Positions 24,146-34,363 are shown, counted from the stretch's first letter. The stretch is DNA of 43,112 bases from Candidatus Omnitrophota bacterium (GCA_024542985.1 JAMXCX010000009.1:1-43112); one strand, 5' to 3'. Translations and numbers: made by a program. The notes: generated from the sequence alone by a model not told the origin.

Positions 24146-25105
24146 ATGAAGCTCAAAAGTCTTTACCGGGAGATGATAAACAAAGGCATTGAGGCAGATG
24201 TCCGCAGTCGGAGAGAAATTGAAAATATTCTAAAAAAGCGAAAGCATAAATATGAAAGCCTTAGTAAAAAAGAAAAAGATTATTTTGATTTAGATGCCTT
24301 ATTTAATCCTTTTTCAGACAGTAGGGTACTTTGTGGGGATCTTGAGAGTAATATAAAGTCAATAATTGTGGGCGTGGATGTTGAGGGTGAAGAGTTGGTT
24401 GTAGTCGATAGACTGAGAGCCAAGGGTAAAAAAATTGATTTAGCGTTTTCTCATCATCCTGAGGGGAAAGCTTACGCTAATTTTTATGAAGTGATGGATT
24501 TGCAAGTAGATATTTTTTCGGCAAAAGGAGTATCTTTAAGCGTTTCTGAAAAGCTTTTAAACGAGAGAAAGGAGCAAGTCTATAGACGCGTAAGTGCAGC
24601 TAACCATTCCAGGAGTGTAGATATCGCTCGGATTTTGGATATAAATTTTTTATGCATGCATACACCTTGCGATAATCTTGTTTATAAGTATCTAGATAAC
24701 GTTTTAGGCAAAGAAAAACCGTCAAATTTATCGAATATAATAGATATTCTTTTTAGTTTTCCGGAGTATATGGATGCCGCCAAAGCAAATAATCCGCCTA
24801 GTATTGTAATTGGCAATAAGAGCTCTCGTTGCCGTAATATCTATCTTGAGTTTACAGGCGGGACTGAAGGGCCGCAAAAAATATATAAGGAACTTTCTGC
24901 CCGAGGCATTGATACGATAGTTGCTATGCATCAATCTGAAGAGCATTTTAAAAAATGCAAAGATTCTAATATAAACGTGATTTTTGCATCACACATAGCT
25001 TCTGATAACTTAGGTATAAACCTCATGCTGGATCATTTAGAAAAAAAAGAGAAGTTTAAAATTTACGAGTTTTCTGGATTTAGAAGGTTCGCCCGTAAAA
25101 AGTAG
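24146..25105 (+). CDS. NIF3-like protein (putative dinuclear metal protein)
   Basis: The 319 residues resemble the NIF3/YbgI/YqfO group, which binds two metals and whose function is unsettled. Metal-ligand candidates appear in the expected order: SHHPEG near residue 103, MHTPCDN near 172 with a downstream aspartate, and ASHIASDN near 280. The N-terminal 60 residues are charged and helical, and are an addition before the family core. The start is the ATG at 24146, with GGGAGG nine bases upstream; the ATG at 24141 is followed by a stop. It lies between cvpA and dnaG and may share their transcript. Confidence 0.72.
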   Translation: MKLKSLYREMINKGIEADVRSRREIENILKKRKHKYESLSKKEKDYFDLDALFNPFSDSRVLCGDLESNIKSIIVGVDVEGEELVVVDRLRAKGKKIDLAFSHHPEGKAYANFYEVMDLQVDIFSAKGVSLSVSEKLLNERKEQVYRRVSAANHSRSVDIARILDINFLCMHTPCDNLVYKYLDNVLGKEKPSNLSNIIDILFSFPEYMDAAKANNPPSIVIGNKSSRCRNIYLEFTGGTEGPQKIYKELSARGIDTIVAMHQSEEHFKKCKDSNINVIFASHIASDNLGINLMLDHLEKKEKFKIYEFSGFRRFARKK

Positions 25106-25220
25106 GGAATAGAGAAATTAAAGTTATTACTGTCATAGATAATAATAAATAAAATTTTTAGTTGCTAAGAATTAAAATTCATTTTCTTTCCTACTCCCTA
25201 CTCGCGGCTATTATTAAAAT

Positions 25221-26999
25221 ATGATACCTCAAGCATTCATAGAGGAAGTCCAGTCTAGAACTGATATTGTGGAGGTAATTTCAAGTTACATTCCTGCAAA
25301 AAGAACCGGTAGAAATTTTAAGGCTCTTTGTCCTTTCCATGGAGAAAAAACCCCTTCATTTATAATAAGTCCTCAAAAACAAATCTTTCATTGTTTCGGC
25401 TGCGGAGAAGGCGGCGGAGTTTTTCAGTTTCTAGCCCTTATGGAGAAGGTGAATTTTCCGGAAGCCGTAGAGATGCTGGCTAGAAGGTTAGGGTTGGATG
25501 TGCCGTACAAAAACGAAAAGGCTTACAAAGCAAAGACCGTTCTTTATGAGGCAGTGAACGAAGCAGCTTCTTTTTTCCATAAAAAGCTTAAAAACGACAA
25601 AGAATACCAGCCTATTCGTAACTATTTAAATAAAAGAGGCATTGCAGATAAGACGATTGATAAATTTAAATTGGGATATGCTCCGGGCAATAACTCTCTT
25701 ATTAACCATATGCGTAAAGTTGGTTTTACGCTTGAAGTATTAGAACGGGCATCTCTTGTTACAGCTGGCAGAGGAGGGTTCCGCGACTTATTCCATGGCA
25801 GGATTTCTTTTCCCATTTTTGATGTACGTTCTCGGATAATAGGCTTTGGGGGAAGGATATATAAAGAAATGAAGGATTACCCAAAATACATAAATTCTTT
25901 AGAAAATGCTCTTTATAGCAAGAGAGACAATCTTTTTGGTTTAAATTTTTCCAAGGAAGATATTATTAAGGAAGGTAAAGCGATAGTAGTAGAAGGTTAT
26001 TTAGACATGATTATACCGTTTATGCGAGGAATAAAAAACATAGTTGCTTCTTTAGGCACAGCCCTTACTCTAGAGCAGATTCGGTTAATTAAAAGATATA
26101 CCTCCGGTATCATTTTGATTTATGATTCTGATAAAGCCGGCCAGAGGGCTACTTTAAGGTCTTTAGATTTGCTTTTAGAAAACAATTTAAGAGTTGATGT
26201 TGTAAGTTTACCCCAAGGCTATGATCCGGATTCGTTGATCATCAAAAACGGTAAAGATTGTTTTTTACAGTTGCTGGATAGGCGTTGTGATTTTTTTGAA
26301 TATAAGTTAAACATTCTAAAAGGAGCCCATGACGTAGATACAATAGGCGGTAAAAGTAAAATTGCTCAAGAAATGCTGACTACTATTGATAAATTAAATA
26401 GTGAAATAGAAAAATACGAGTATATAAAAAGATTAGCTAATAATTTAGGAATTAAAGAGGAAATTGTGATTGCTGAGTTCCAAAGCGGGTTTTCTAAAAA
26501 TAAAACTACTCGGATGAAAACTAAAGTTTGGCATACTCAAAGCAATAAAGATACAGAAAACTTTGTAGCCAACGAACCCTTATCAATTACCGAAAAAACT
26601 CTTCTCAAAGTAATACTGACAAATCCTAAAGCTTTTTCCTTAACAAAAAAGAATTTAAAAGAAGAGTATTTCCGTTCATATTTAGCCAGAAGGACAATTT
26701 CTTTTCTGTTTAACTCTTTAGGGGAAGTCAAAAACAATTATATACAGAAAATATTAAGAGAAATCAAAGATAAAGAAATCAGCAGTTTTATTTCCAAGAT
26801 TTTGATGGATGACGGCATACCTTCAGACAAAAATAGCTTTAAGGACAGCTTGCTTAAATTGCGTAAAATAGGCACTTTGCAGCTGAAGAAAAAATTGCAG
26901 GGCCAAATAAAACAGGCAGAAGATGACGGCGACCAAAAGAAACTAAAAGAGTTAATTAGAAAATATAGCAAAATTAATAACGGAATAAGGAATGGTTAA
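25221..26999 (+). CDS. dnaG: DNA primase
   Basis: Primase makes RNA primers for replication. The N-terminal CHC2 zinc finger is clear (C37, H40, C58, C61, in [11 protein letters not shown] and HCFGCGEGG). The core follows, with [18 protein letters not shown], the TOPRIM motif VVEGYLDMI and the acidic [10 protein letters not shown]. The C-terminal region (about 440-592) is helical and would bind DnaB helicase. At 592 residues it has normal length. Its last 8 bases overlap rpoD, the conserved dnaG-rpoD pairing of the macromolecular synthesis operon. Confidence 0.97.
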   Translation: MIPQAFIEEVQSRTDIVEVISSYIPAKRTGRNFKALCPFHGEKTPSFIISPQKQIFHCFGCGEGGGVFQFLALMEKVNFPEAVEMLARRLGLDVPYKNEKAYKAKTVLYEAVNEAASFFHKKLKNDKEYQPIRNYLNKRGIADKTIDKFKLGYAPGNNSLINHMRKVGFTLEVLERASLVTAGRGGFRDLFHGRISFPIFDVRSRIIGFGGRIYKEMKDYPKYINSLENALYSKRDNLFGLNFSKEDIIKEGKAIVVEGYLDMIIPFMRGIKNIVASLGTALTLEQIRLIKRYTSGIILIYDSDKAGQRATLRSLDLLLENNLRVDVVSLPQGYDPDSLIIKNGKDCFLQLLDRRCDFFEYKLNILKGAHDVDTIGGKSKIAQEMLTTIDKLNSEIEKYEYIKRLANNLGIKEEIVIAEFQSGFSKNKTTRMKTKVWHTQSNKDTENFVANEPLSITEKTLLKVILTNPKAFSLTKKNLKEEYFRSYLARRTISFLFNSLGEVKNNYIQKILREIKDKEISSFISKILMDDGIPSDKNSFKDSLLKLRKIGTLQLKKKLQGQIKQAEDDGDQKKLKELIRKYSKINNGIRNG

Positions 27000-28539
27000 G
27001 AGGAAGATTTTAGACAGAAGCATAGGCCAATTAATCGATTTGGGTAAAAAGAAAGGCTATCTTACCTATGATGAGATAAACCATTTTCTATCCGAAGAGA
27101 TAACAAGCGTACAGGATTTAGATACTATCTTTGAACGCTTAGATTCTAAAGATATAACTGTTCTAGAGGCAAAAGAAGTTCCAGAATGGGAAAAGGAAAA
27201 GAAAAAACAAACTGCTACTACAACTCAGCCTATTGATGATCCGGTTAAGATGTATCTTAAACAAATGGGACAGATTCCTTTACTTTCCAGAGAAGAAGAA
27301 ATAAGACTAGCAAAAAAAATTGAAGATACAGAAAATAGTTTACGTGAGGAAGTGTTTCTTACAAGCACATCGCGGACGATATTTATAGAAATTTCAAAAA
27401 AGTTAATCAAAGAGGAGCTAAATCCAGATGACTTTGTTAAAGGAGAAATTGAGGACAAAGGAAAAGAAATAAAAAGAATAAGAAAACTTTATGGCAAGCT
27501 TTCGAGAGTAAAAAAGCGGGAAAGTCAAAAGAATGTCTTAAAGAATTTCAATTTCACTATAGGAATCATTGACCGGATAATTTTAGAAACTAAAGTTATT
27601 TCTTATGATATTGAAAAGGTAAAAAGAAAGATGGATAGAATTAAGGGTAGAAACAGATTCAAGGAGGCCCAGAGAAGAAGCCTTAAAAGAGCAAAAAATA
27701 AATTAATAAAACGTTTAGGTTTTTCTGAAAGTGAGACAAGACAGCGAATGAGGGCCATTTTAGAGAAAAATAGGCTCTACAATCATGCAAAAAGGACTCT
27801 TGTCGAGGCAAATTTAAGATTGGTGGTTAGTATAGCTAAGAAATATGTAAATAGAGGGCTTTCATTTTTAGATTTAATCCAGGAAGGCAATATCGGGCTT
27901 ATCAAAGCAGTGGAGAAGTTTGAGTATAAGAGAGGATATAAATTTTCTACTTACGCTACTTGGTGGATAAGGCAAGCAATAACTCGGGCTATTGCTGACC
28001 AAGCACGAACTATAAGAATACCTGTACATATGACAGAAACAATTAACAAAATAATTAGAATTTCTCGGCTTTTTATCCAGGAAAAAGGACGGGAACCTTC
28101 GGCTGAGGAATTATCTAAAGAGTTGAAGCTCCCTGTTTCTAAGATAAAGGATATTATGAAAGTATCTCAACAGCCAATATCCATACATACGCCCATCGGA
28201 GACGATGGAGATACTTCTTTCGGAGATTTTATAGAAGATAAAAAGGCAGTATCTCCGGCCAACGCGACTGTATTTTCAATGCTTAAAGAGGAACTAGAAC
28301 AGGCAATGGAAGGCTTAACCGGTAGAGAAAAGAGTATTCTTAGTTTGAGATTTGGCCTGGAAGACGGAAGTCCTAAAACTTTAGAAGAGGTAGGTACAGT
28401 TTTTAAGGTTACCAGGGAACGCATAAGGCAAATCGAGGCTAAAGCCTTAAAGAAACTAAGACATCCTAGTCGCTCACGCCGGTTGCAGACATTTTTAGAG
28501 CTTACCCTTTTTCGCGGGAAATTCCGCTCTCATAATTAA
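26992..28539 (+). CDS. rpoD: Primary RNA polymerase sigma factor (sigma-70/RpoD)
   Basis: This is the housekeeping sigma factor. The 515 residues contain region 1.1 at the N-terminus ([23 protein letters not shown]), region 1.2 with [17 protein letters not shown], a lysine-rich non-conserved insert, region 2 with [19 protein letters not shown] and [21 protein letters not shown], region 3, and region 4 with a helix-turn-helix ([28 protein letters not shown]). Its recognition region fits the TTGACA/TATAAT sites seen at 15205 and 23459. It overlaps dnaG by 8 bases. A + strand terminator lies downstream at 28694. Confidence 0.97.
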   Translation: MVKRKILDRSIGQLIDLGKKKGYLTYDEINHFLSEEITSVQDLDTIFERLDSKDITVLEAKEVPEWEKEKKKQTATTTQPIDDPVKMYLKQMGQIPLLSREEEIRLAKKIEDTENSLREEVFLTSTSRTIFIEISKKLIKEELNPDDFVKGEIEDKGKEIKRIRKLYGKLSRVKKRESQKNVLKNFNFTIGIIDRIILETKVISYDIEKVKRKMDRIKGRNRFKEAQRRSLKRAKNKLIKRLGFSESETRQRMRAILEKNRLYNHAKRTLVEANLRLVVSIAKKYVNRGLSFLDLIQEGNIGLIKAVEKFEYKRGYKFSTYATWWIRQAITRAIADQARTIRIPVHMTETINKIIRISRLFIQEKGREPSAEELSKELKLPVSKIKDIMKVSQQPISIHTPIGDDGDTSFGDFIEDKKAVSPANATVFSMLKEELEQAMEGLTGREKSILSLRFGLEDGSPKTLEEVGTVFKVTRERIRQIEAKALKKLRHPSRSRRLQTFLELTLFRGKFRSHN

Positions 28540-28632
28540 TATTTATATTGGTATTTGTTGCTATCTTAAAGATAAATACAGCCGGGGATAGGCAGGTAGA
28601 TTTTTAGTGGCTTAGGGGTATAATTTTAGAAT

Positions 28633-28667
28633 AAAAAAAGGGACTGTTGAAAAATGCAACAGTCCCT
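28633..28667 (-). terminator. Perfect 11-bp hairpin with T-run on the minus strand (no minus gene upstream)
   Basis: AGGGACTGTTG and CAACAGTCCCT pair fully around a 7-base loop. Seven A's lie on the left, so the T-run follows the hairpin only when read on the minus strand. On the + strand the hairpin ends in GATTGC and is not a standard terminator. No minus-strand gene lies to its right, so it may stop antisense transcription, or protect or slow the rpoD mRNA end. Confidence 0.7.
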
Positions 28668-28693
28668 GATTGCAATGATTAGAGAAAGATTTC

Positions 28694-28723
28694 AGAGATT
28701 AATAATCTCCGTAATCTCTTTTT
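28694..28723 (+). terminator. Probable intrinsic terminator after rpoD
   Basis: AGAGATTA and TAATCTCT form an 8-pair stem followed by TTTTT. The inner bases GAGATTA-A-TAATCTC form a second, overlapping palindrome, so two alternative hairpins exist, one of which would break the terminator stem. It would end the cvpA-rpoD transcript. Confidence 0.55.
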
Positions 28724-28737
28724 AATCGTTGAAATCA

Positions 28738-28765
28738 GGCGCGGGTGCTATTACGTAACAGCGCC
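28738..28765 (+). promoter_or_regulatory. Hairpin just upstream of gatC
   Basis: GGCGC and GCGCC, extended by TG with CA, enclose a TTACGTAA palindrome, 15 bases before the gatC ATG and just before its ribosome binding site AAAAGGAAC. It may control access of ribosomes or be a protein-binding palindrome; nothing in the sequence decides this. Confidence 0.3.
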
Positions 28766-28779
28766 AAAAAAGGAACTTT

Positions 28780-29064
28780 ATGATAGATAAAAGAAGTGTA
28801 GAATATGTAGCAAACTTAGCCAGAATAACGATAACAGAGGCCCAAAATGATTATCTCGGAGAGCAGTTATCAAAAATAATTGATTATATTGATAAATTGA
28901 AAGAAGTGGATATAGAAAAGGTTGAGCCAATGCGCGGCCTGCATACCAAGAGAAACGTTTTTAGGGAAGATAAGGCTCTGGAATCATATTCGAAACACGA
29001 TATTTTGAAAAATTCTCCTTTAACAGAAGGCAATTATTTTAAAATCCCCAAGGTAATGGAATAA
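28780..29064 (+). CDS. gatC: Asp-tRNA(Asn)/Glu-tRNA(Gln) amidotransferase subunit C
   Basis: GatC is the small chaperone-like subunit that wraps around GatA in the GatCAB complex. The 94 residues match the family length and pattern: VEYVANLARITITEAQNDYLGEQLSKIIDYIDKLKEVD, then EPMRGLHTKRNVFREDK and a C-terminal FKIPKVME. gatA and gatB follow on the same strand. Presence of GatCAB shows that Gln-tRNA and/or Asn-tRNA is made by the indirect route. Confidence 0.95.
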   Translation: MIDKRSVEYVANLARITITEAQNDYLGEQLSKIIDYIDKLKEVDIEKVEPMRGLHTKRNVFREDKALESYSKHDILKNSPLTEGNYFKIPKVME

Positions 29065-29066
29065 AA

Positions 29067-29144
29067 CGCTAATTTACCTGCCTGCCGGTAGGCAGGGACG
29101 AATATAAATACGCTAATTTTTGCGAATAAAAATAAAAATTAGCG
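29067..29144. repeat. Compound palindromic repeat between gatC and gatA
   Basis: The spacer has CGCTAATTT (29067), the palindrome CCTGCCTGCCGGTAGGCAGG (29077-29096, 10-base arms with one G-T pair), a second CGCTAATTTTT (29111-29121) and its inverted copy AAAAATTAGCG (29134-29144). The GC-rich core within an AT-rich region looks like a dispersed intergenic element and not part of the gat genes. Confidence 0.65.
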
Positions 29145-29160
29145 GTAATTAGTGTATATA

Positions 29161-30597
29161 ATGGAGGATTTAATTAATCTTACAGGTTTCGAGATTGCTC
29201 AAGACATAAAGAAAGGGCAATTTAACCAAGAGCAAGTTTACACTTTTTTTAAGGACAGGATAAAGAGGCTGGATCCTTCTTTGAAGAGTTTTGTAGAACT
29301 CTACCAGGAGCCGGTTTGTTCTGAAGGCTCCTCTGCTCTCAAAGGTTTGCCTATTGCCGTAAAAGATAATATTTGCATCAAAGGGAAAAAAATTACCTGC
29401 GCTTCTAAAATTTTATCTTCTCATACAGCTGTTTACGATGCCAGCTCAGTAAACTTATTGAAAAAAGCAGGATTAAATATTATTGGAACTACAAATATGG
29501 ATGAGTTTGCCTTTGGCTCTTCCACAGAGAATTCTTGCTACGGACCGACGAAAAATCCTTGGGATACAACTAGGGTCGTAGGTGGCTCAAGCGGAGGTTC
29601 AGCAGCTGCAGTAGCCGCAAGGCTAGTTCCCTTTGCTTTAGGTTCAGATACAGGCGGTTCAATCCGCCAGCCAGCATCTCTTTGCGGGGTAGTGGGTTTT
29701 AAACCGACTTACGGCTTGGTTTCGCGTTATGGACTGGTTGCTTTTGGTTCAAGTCTAGATCAAATAGGGCCAATAACTACAAATTTTATAGATTGCGCTA
29801 ATCTTTTAAATGTAATTTGCAGACCTGACAATAAGGATTCTACATCTGCTGATTTAGAAGTGCCTGATTTTACAAAAAGCCTACAAAATAATGTTGCAGG
29901 TTTAAAAATAGGCCTGCCTAAGGAGTATTTTGCTGAAGGGTTAAATCCAGAGATAAAAGAAGCCGTAGACGCGGCAATCTCAATTTTTAAAAAGAAAAAA
30001 GTAAAATTCATAGAAATAAGCCTTCCGGCTACAGAATATGCAGTAGCCACCTATTATATTATTGCTTCTTCGGAAGCAAGTTCCAATTTACAGAGGTTTG
30101 ACGGCATAAAATATGGGCTAAGAACTCCGGCATCGAGTTTAAGAAGCCTGTATGCTAAAAGCCGTCAAAATGGGTTTGGCGATGAAGTAAAAAGACGGGT
30201 TTTTCTGGGCACTTACAGCCTTTCCAGCGGATATTATGAGGCTTATTACTTAAAAGCGCTTAAAGTGAGAAGATTGATAAAAAAAGATTTTGATAAAGCC
30301 TTTACTGAAGTGGATGTTATTCTCACACCTACATCTCCTACTGCTGCTTTTAGAATCGGAGAAAAGACTCAAGAGCCTTTAAGCATGTATTTATCAGATA
30401 TCTATACTATATCTGCAAATTTAGCAGGGCTCTGCGCGGTGTCTTTCCCTTGCGGGTTTACAAGAGATAATTTGCCTGTAGGAGTGCAATTAATTGGCAA
30501 GGAGTTTGACGAAGCAGCTCTTATAAGACTAGGGTTTTCTTATCAAAATTGCACTGATTTTCATAAAAAAATACCACCGTTGGCAATGAAAAGTTAA
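29161..30597 (+). CDS. gatA: Asp-tRNA(Asn)/Glu-tRNA(Gln) amidotransferase subunit A
   Basis: GatA is the amidase-signature subunit that frees ammonia from glutamine for GatB. The Ser-cisSer-Lys triad can be placed by motif: Lys in PIAVKDNICIKG, cis-Ser in GGSSGGSAAAVAA and the nucleophile in SDTGGSIRQPAS. The C-terminal part has LTPTSPTAAFRIGEK and CGFTRDNLPVGVQLIGKEFDE. I take the ATG at 29161 as the start (478 residues); the tracked start is a GTG three codons earlier. Neither has a clear ribosome binding site, perhaps because of the repeat upstream. Confidence 0.96.
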   Translation: MEDLINLTGFEIAQDIKKGQFNQEQVYTFFKDRIKRLDPSLKSFVELYQEPVCSEGSSALKGLPIAVKDNICIKGKKITCASKILSSHTAVYDASSVNLLKKAGLNIIGTTNMDEFAFGSSTENSCYGPTKNPWDTTRVVGGSSGGSAAAVAARLVPFALGSDTGGSIRQPASLCGVVGFKPTYGLVSRYGLVAFGSSLDQIGPITTNFIDCANLLNVICRPDNKDSTSADLEVPDFTKSLQNNVAGLKIGLPKEYFAEGLNPEIKEAVDAAISIFKKKKVKFIEISLPATEYAVATYYIIASSEASSNLQRFDGIKYGLRTPASSLRSLYAKSRQNGFGDEVKRRVFLGTYSLSSGYYEAYYLKALKVRRLIKKDFDKAFTEVDVILTPTSPTAAFRIGEKTQEPLSMYLSDIYTISANLAGLCAVSFPCGFTRDNLPVGVQLIGKEFDEAALIRLGFSYQNCTDFHKKIPPLAMKS

Positions 30598-30700
30598 AAA
30601 TGCAAAAAAAAGAAAATATTATTAAAGAAAATTTAAATAAAAGAGCCTTTATAGTTCTAATTCTTAATTTTTAATTGGTTATTTTTAATTGGAACAAAGA

Positions 30701-32116
30701 ATGAGTGATTTTGAAACTGTAATTGGATTAGAGGTGCATACTCAGTTAAACACGAAGTCAAAAATTTTCTGCTCTTGTTCTACTAGTTTCGAAAACCGGC
30801 CTAATGTTAATATTTGCCCGGTTTGCTGCGGCTATCCGGGGACGTTGCCAGTTTTCAATAAGAAAGTTCTAGATTTAGCTGTGAGAGTTTGTCTGGCCTT
30901 AAGTTGTAAGATCAATAAGACTATATATTTCGAACGAAAAAATTACTTTTATCCGGATTTACCCAAAAATTACCAGATTTCGCAGTATAAAATGCCTTTA
31001 GGAGAAGGTGGTTTCCTAGAGCTTTCCAGCAAAAAAATAAGAATCAATAGGATTCATATGGAAGAAGACGCCGGCAAATTAGTTCATAAAGACGATTACT
31101 CTTTGGTAGATTTTAATCGTACGGGTACTCCGCTTTTAGAAATAGTCTCTGAGCCGGAGATTAACAGCCCTCAAGAAGCCTTTGATTATTTAAATGCTTT
31201 GAAACTTATCTTGCAGTATATTAATGTTTCCGATTGCGATATGGAAAAGGGGTCTTTACGCTGCGATGCCAATATTTCCTTACGAAAAAAAGGGAATACT
31301 CAATTAGGTACAAAAGTAGAATTAAAAAATATGAATACATTTAAGGGGGCTAGGACAGCTTTAGAATTTGAGATAAAAAGACAGACAAATGTATTAAATA
31401 GAGGTGAAAGAATAATTCAGGAAACCAGACTATGGGATACGGATAAAGCTAAAACAACAGCAATGCGCACGAAAGAACAAGCACAGGATTACCGCTATTT
31501 TCCTGAACCGGATCTCCTGGATTTTTCGGTTACTAAAGAAGTAATAGAAAAAGAAAAAAATTTTATAGGAGAGTTACCCTTGGAAAAGAAAAAAAGATTT
31601 TTGAAAATCTATAAGATTTCTATAAAAGAAGTAGATATATTTATCAATAGCCCTTTCCTGGCGGATTTTTTTGAAGAGGTGCTAAAGCATTATCCTAAGG
31701 ATCAGGAAGTATCCAACTGGTTCCTGGGGCCTTTTCTGGAACAAGTAAATACTTTAGGCGGTAAATTTGACCAAATAAAAATATCAGCTCATAATTTTGC
31801 AAAAATTATAAAGTATTTTTGTGAAGGAAAAATAAATAATCTGGCAGCAAAGAAAATTCTTTCTTTAAGTATTACCACAGATGACGATATAGATGCTATT
31901 ATAGAGAAGGAGAAACTTATCCAAATATCAGATAGAGGTGAATTAGAAGCTTTTATTGAAGAGGTCGTTGGCCTAAACCCTAAACCGGTACAAGAGTATC
32001 TGGAAGGAAAAGATAAGGCAATAATGTTTCTTGTTGGCCAGGTTATGAAAAAAACTAAGGGCAAGGCTAATCCTAAAATAACAAGGGAAATGATTGAAAG
32101 GAGGGTAAAGAAGTGA
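30701..32116 (+). CDS. gatB: Asp-tRNA(Asn)/Glu-tRNA(Gln) amidotransferase subunit B
   Basis: GatB activates the misacylated tRNA and transfers the amide. The start ETVIGLEVHTQLNTKSKIFC is the family signature, with zinc cysteines in FCSCS and NICPVCCGYPG. The core has ISQYKMPLGEGGFLEL, RIHMEEDAGKLVH and FNRTGTPLLEIVSEPEI, and the helical C-terminal YqeY-like tRNA-binding domain ends KGKANPKITREMIERRVKK. I prefer ATG 30701 (471 residues) over the tracked TTG at 30689, because the family starts there. The AT-rich spacer upstream (30598-30700) holds no gene. The end overlaps the protease gene by 4 bases. Confidence 0.96.
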   Translation: MSDFETVIGLEVHTQLNTKSKIFCSCSTSFENRPNVNICPVCCGYPGTLPVFNKKVLDLAVRVCLALSCKINKTIYFERKNYFYPDLPKNYQISQYKMPLGEGGFLELSSKKIRINRIHMEEDAGKLVHKDDYSLVDFNRTGTPLLEIVSEPEINSPQEAFDYLNALKLILQYINVSDCDMEKGSLRCDANISLRKKGNTQLGTKVELKNMNTFKGARTALEFEIKRQTNVLNRGERIIQETRLWDTDKAKTTAMRTKEQAQDYRYFPEPDLLDFSVTKEVIEKEKNFIGELPLEKKKRFLKIYKISIKEVDIFINSPFLADFFEEVLKHYPKDQEVSNWFLGPFLEQVNTLGGKFDQIKISAHNFAKIIKYFCEGKINNLAAKKILSLSITTDDDIDAIIEKEKLIQISDRGELEAFIEEVVGLNPKPVQEYLEGKDKAIMFLVGQVMKKTKGKANPKITREMIERRVKK

Positions 32117-33333
32117 GAAGAAGATTTATTATTTTATCAGCAGTTTTGGCAATAAGTGGGTTATTGGTTAAGGCAGATTTTTCTTTTGCCAAGGTAAGAG
32201 ACAAATTGTACCGGGAGCTGGAAATATTTGCCGAAGGCTTGGCTGTTATTGAGAAAAAATATGTAGAAAGTAAACCGGCTCAGGATTTAATCTATGGCGC
32301 TATGAAGGGTTTGCTTTTATCCTTGGATGTTTATAGCCAGTTTCTAGACCCTGACGATTATAAGAATCTTATGGTTGAAACAGAAGGTAAATTTGGCGGT
32401 TTGGGTATAGAAATTACCATAAGAGAAGGACTTCTTACTATCATTTCTCCCATAGAAGACACGCCTGCCTGGGAAGCGGGCATTATCGCCGGTGATATTA
32501 TTATTAAAATAGACGGGAAATTAACAAAAGATATTACTCTTAACGAAGCAGTTAAGAAAATGCGGGGTGAGCCGGGCACAAAAATTACTTTAACTGTTTT
32601 GAGAGAAAAGGATAGAAGCCTAAAAGACATAGAAATTACCAGGGGGATTATTAAAATAAAAGATATAAAGAGAGCGCTTATCTTAGAAGATGGTGTTGGT
32701 TACGTAAAGATATCCGAATTTAGAGAGAGTACGTCGAGAGATTTAGGAAAAGCCTTGGCTAAGATAAAAAAAGAAAAATTAAAAGCCTTAATTCTTGATA
32801 TGAGGAATAATCCTGGGGGTCTATTAAGCTCGGCTATAGAAGTCTCTAGCCGGTTTTTAGAGACAGGAAAAGTAGTTGTATCTACTAAATCCAGAAGTGA
32901 GGCAGAGAGCATTTATAAATCTATATCATTTAAGGAGAAATACTTGAATATTCCCATGGTAGTATTGGTAAATAAAGGCAGCGCTTCCGGAAGTGAAATT
33001 GTTGCCGCTGCTCTTCGAGAAAATAACCGGGCTATTCTTCTAGGAGTAACTACTTTTGGTAAAGGGTCAGTTCAAACTATAATTCCTTTGTCCGATGGTT
33101 CAGCTCTCAGGTTAACTACATCTAAGTATTATACTCCCAGCGGCAGAAGTATTCATGAAAAAGGGATTGATCCCGATGTCGTAGTAGAAAAGAAAATGAT
33201 TGAAAATGCAAAGGAAGATGTTTTTCAGAAGTTAGAAAAGAAGAAAGATTTTGAATATAAAAATGATTACCAGATAATAAGAGCTTTAGATTTGATCAAA
33301 GGATTGCTTGTTTTAGGAAACACTAAGCAGTAG
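32113..33333 (+). CDS. ctpA: Exported C-terminal processing protease, S41 family with PDZ domain (GTG start)
   Basis: This is a serine protease acting outside the cytoplasm on protein C-termini. The N-terminus (MRRRFIILSAVLAISGLLVK) is a signal peptide or anchor. A PDZ domain lies at about residues 93-175 (FGGLGIEITIREG), followed by the protease core with LILDMRNNPGGLL. The catalytic pair is S292 in KGSASGSEIV and K317 in FGKGSVQT, 25 residues apart as in the family. The start is GTG, inside the gatB stop, with AAGGAGGG eight bases upstream. The 406-residue length is normal. Confidence 0.95.
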   Translation: MRRRFIILSAVLAISGLLVKADFSFAKVRDKLYRELEIFAEGLAVIEKKYVESKPAQDLIYGAMKGLLLSLDVYSQFLDPDDYKNLMVETEGKFGGLGIEITIREGLLTIISPIEDTPAWEAGIIAGDIIIKIDGKLTKDITLNEAVKKMRGEPGTKITLTVLREKDRSLKDIEITRGIIKIKDIKRALILEDGVGYVKISEFRESTSRDLGKALAKIKKEKLKALILDMRNNPGGLLSSAIEVSSRFLETGKVVVSTKSRSEAESIYKSISFKEKYLNIPMVVLVNKGSASGSEIVAAALRENNRAILLGVTTFGKGSVQTIIPLSDGSALRLTTSKYYTPSGRSIHEKGIDPDVVVEKKMIENAKEDVFQKLEKKKDFEYKNDYQIIRALDLIKGLLVLGNTKQ

Positions 33334-33373
33334 ATTTTCGTTTTCACAATAATCTCAGCTATTATTAAGATAT

Positions 33374-34363
33374 ATGTATACTTTAGGCATAGAAACATCT
33401 TGCGATGAGACTTCTTGCGCAATTTTAGAAAAGCGTAAGGTTTTGTCCAACATTACAATATCTTCTTTAAAAGAACACAAAAAGTATGGTGGGGTAGTTC
33501 CTGAAATTGCTACGCGTGCTCACCTCAAGAATATCGATAAGGTTTTAGAGCTTAGCCAGAGAAAAGCAGGTATACTTTTGAAAAAAATAGATTTAATTTC
33601 TGTAACATATAAGCCAGGTTTGTTCGGAGCATTGGTCGTGGGGCTAAATTTCGCCAAAGCTTTATCTTTAGCTATTAATAGGCCTTTTGTCGGGGTTAAT
33701 CACCTTCACGCACATCTTTTTGCGCCTTTTTTAAATCAGAAAAGAAGAATCAAATTTCCCTTTCTAGGATTGGTTGTGTCTGGAGGGCATACCGGAATAT
33801 ACCGAGTGGATGATTTTGACAAAATAAAAATTTTAGGACAAACCAGGGATGATGCTTGCGGAGAAGTTTTTGACAAAGTAGCTAAAGCTTATGGGTTAGG
33901 TTATCCCGGAGGGCCTATCATTGACAGGCTTTTTAAACTTAAATATAAGAATGATTTTCGTTTTAAGTGCGGTAGAATAGGATTTGATTTTAGCTTTAGC
34001 GGGATAAAGACAGCGCTTATTTATAAAAAAATGGAGATGGAAAAAAAGGGAACTTTTGGCTTAAAAGTACGCCAACGGTTGGTTTCATCTTTCCAGTATG
34101 CGGCTTTAGAGACAATTATAGCTATTGTTTTAGACGCTAAGAATAAATTAAAAATAAAAAGTGTGGTCTGCGGCGGCGGAGTTATCGCTAATGAGTATTT
34201 GCGCAAGCGCCTAAAGGAGGAAAAAAGTAAAGGAATAGATCTTTTTATTGCTCCCAAAGAGTATTCGGGTGATAACGCAGCAATGGTTGCAGGATTAGGT
34301 TTTTATCTGTATAATAAGGGATACCAAAACAGCAATATAGGTTTAAAAGCGGAGGCCAATTAG
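33374..34363 (+). CDS. tsaD: tRNA threonylcarbamoyladenosine (t6A37) transferase subunit TsaD
   Basis: TsaD transfers the threonylcarbamoyl group to A37 of ANN-decoding tRNAs. The 329 residues begin with TLGIETSCDETSCAIL, have the iron-binding HxxxH pair H110 and H114 in NHLHAHLF, SGGHTGIYRV, DDACGEVFDKVAKAYGLGYPGGP, FSFSGIKTAL and a C-terminal CGGGVIANEYLRKRL with GDNAAMVAG. TsaB, TsaC and TsaE are not in the window. mgtC begins directly after its stop codon. Confidence 0.97.
   Translation: MYTLGIETSCDETSCAILEKRKVLSNITISSLKEHKKYGGVVPEIATRAHLKNIDKVLELSQRKAGILLKKIDLISVTYKPGLFGALVVGLNFAKALSLAINRPFVGVNHLHAHLFAPFLNQKRRIKFPFLGLVVSGGHTGIYRVDDFDKIKILGQTRDDACGEVFDKVAKAYGLGYPGGPIIDRLFKLKYKNDFRFKCGRIGFDFSFSGIKTALIYKKMEMEKKGTFGLKVRQRLVSSFQYAALETIIAIVLDAKNKLKIKSVVCGGGVIANEYLRKRLKEEKSKGIDLFIAPKEYSGDNAAMVAGLGFYLYNKGYQNSNIGLKAEAN

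Noticed and set aside
28729-28756. Promoter for gatC (TTGAAA then TACGTA at 17 bases)
   Set aside because: The -10 element is poor and falls in the hairpin; too weak to list as a promoter.
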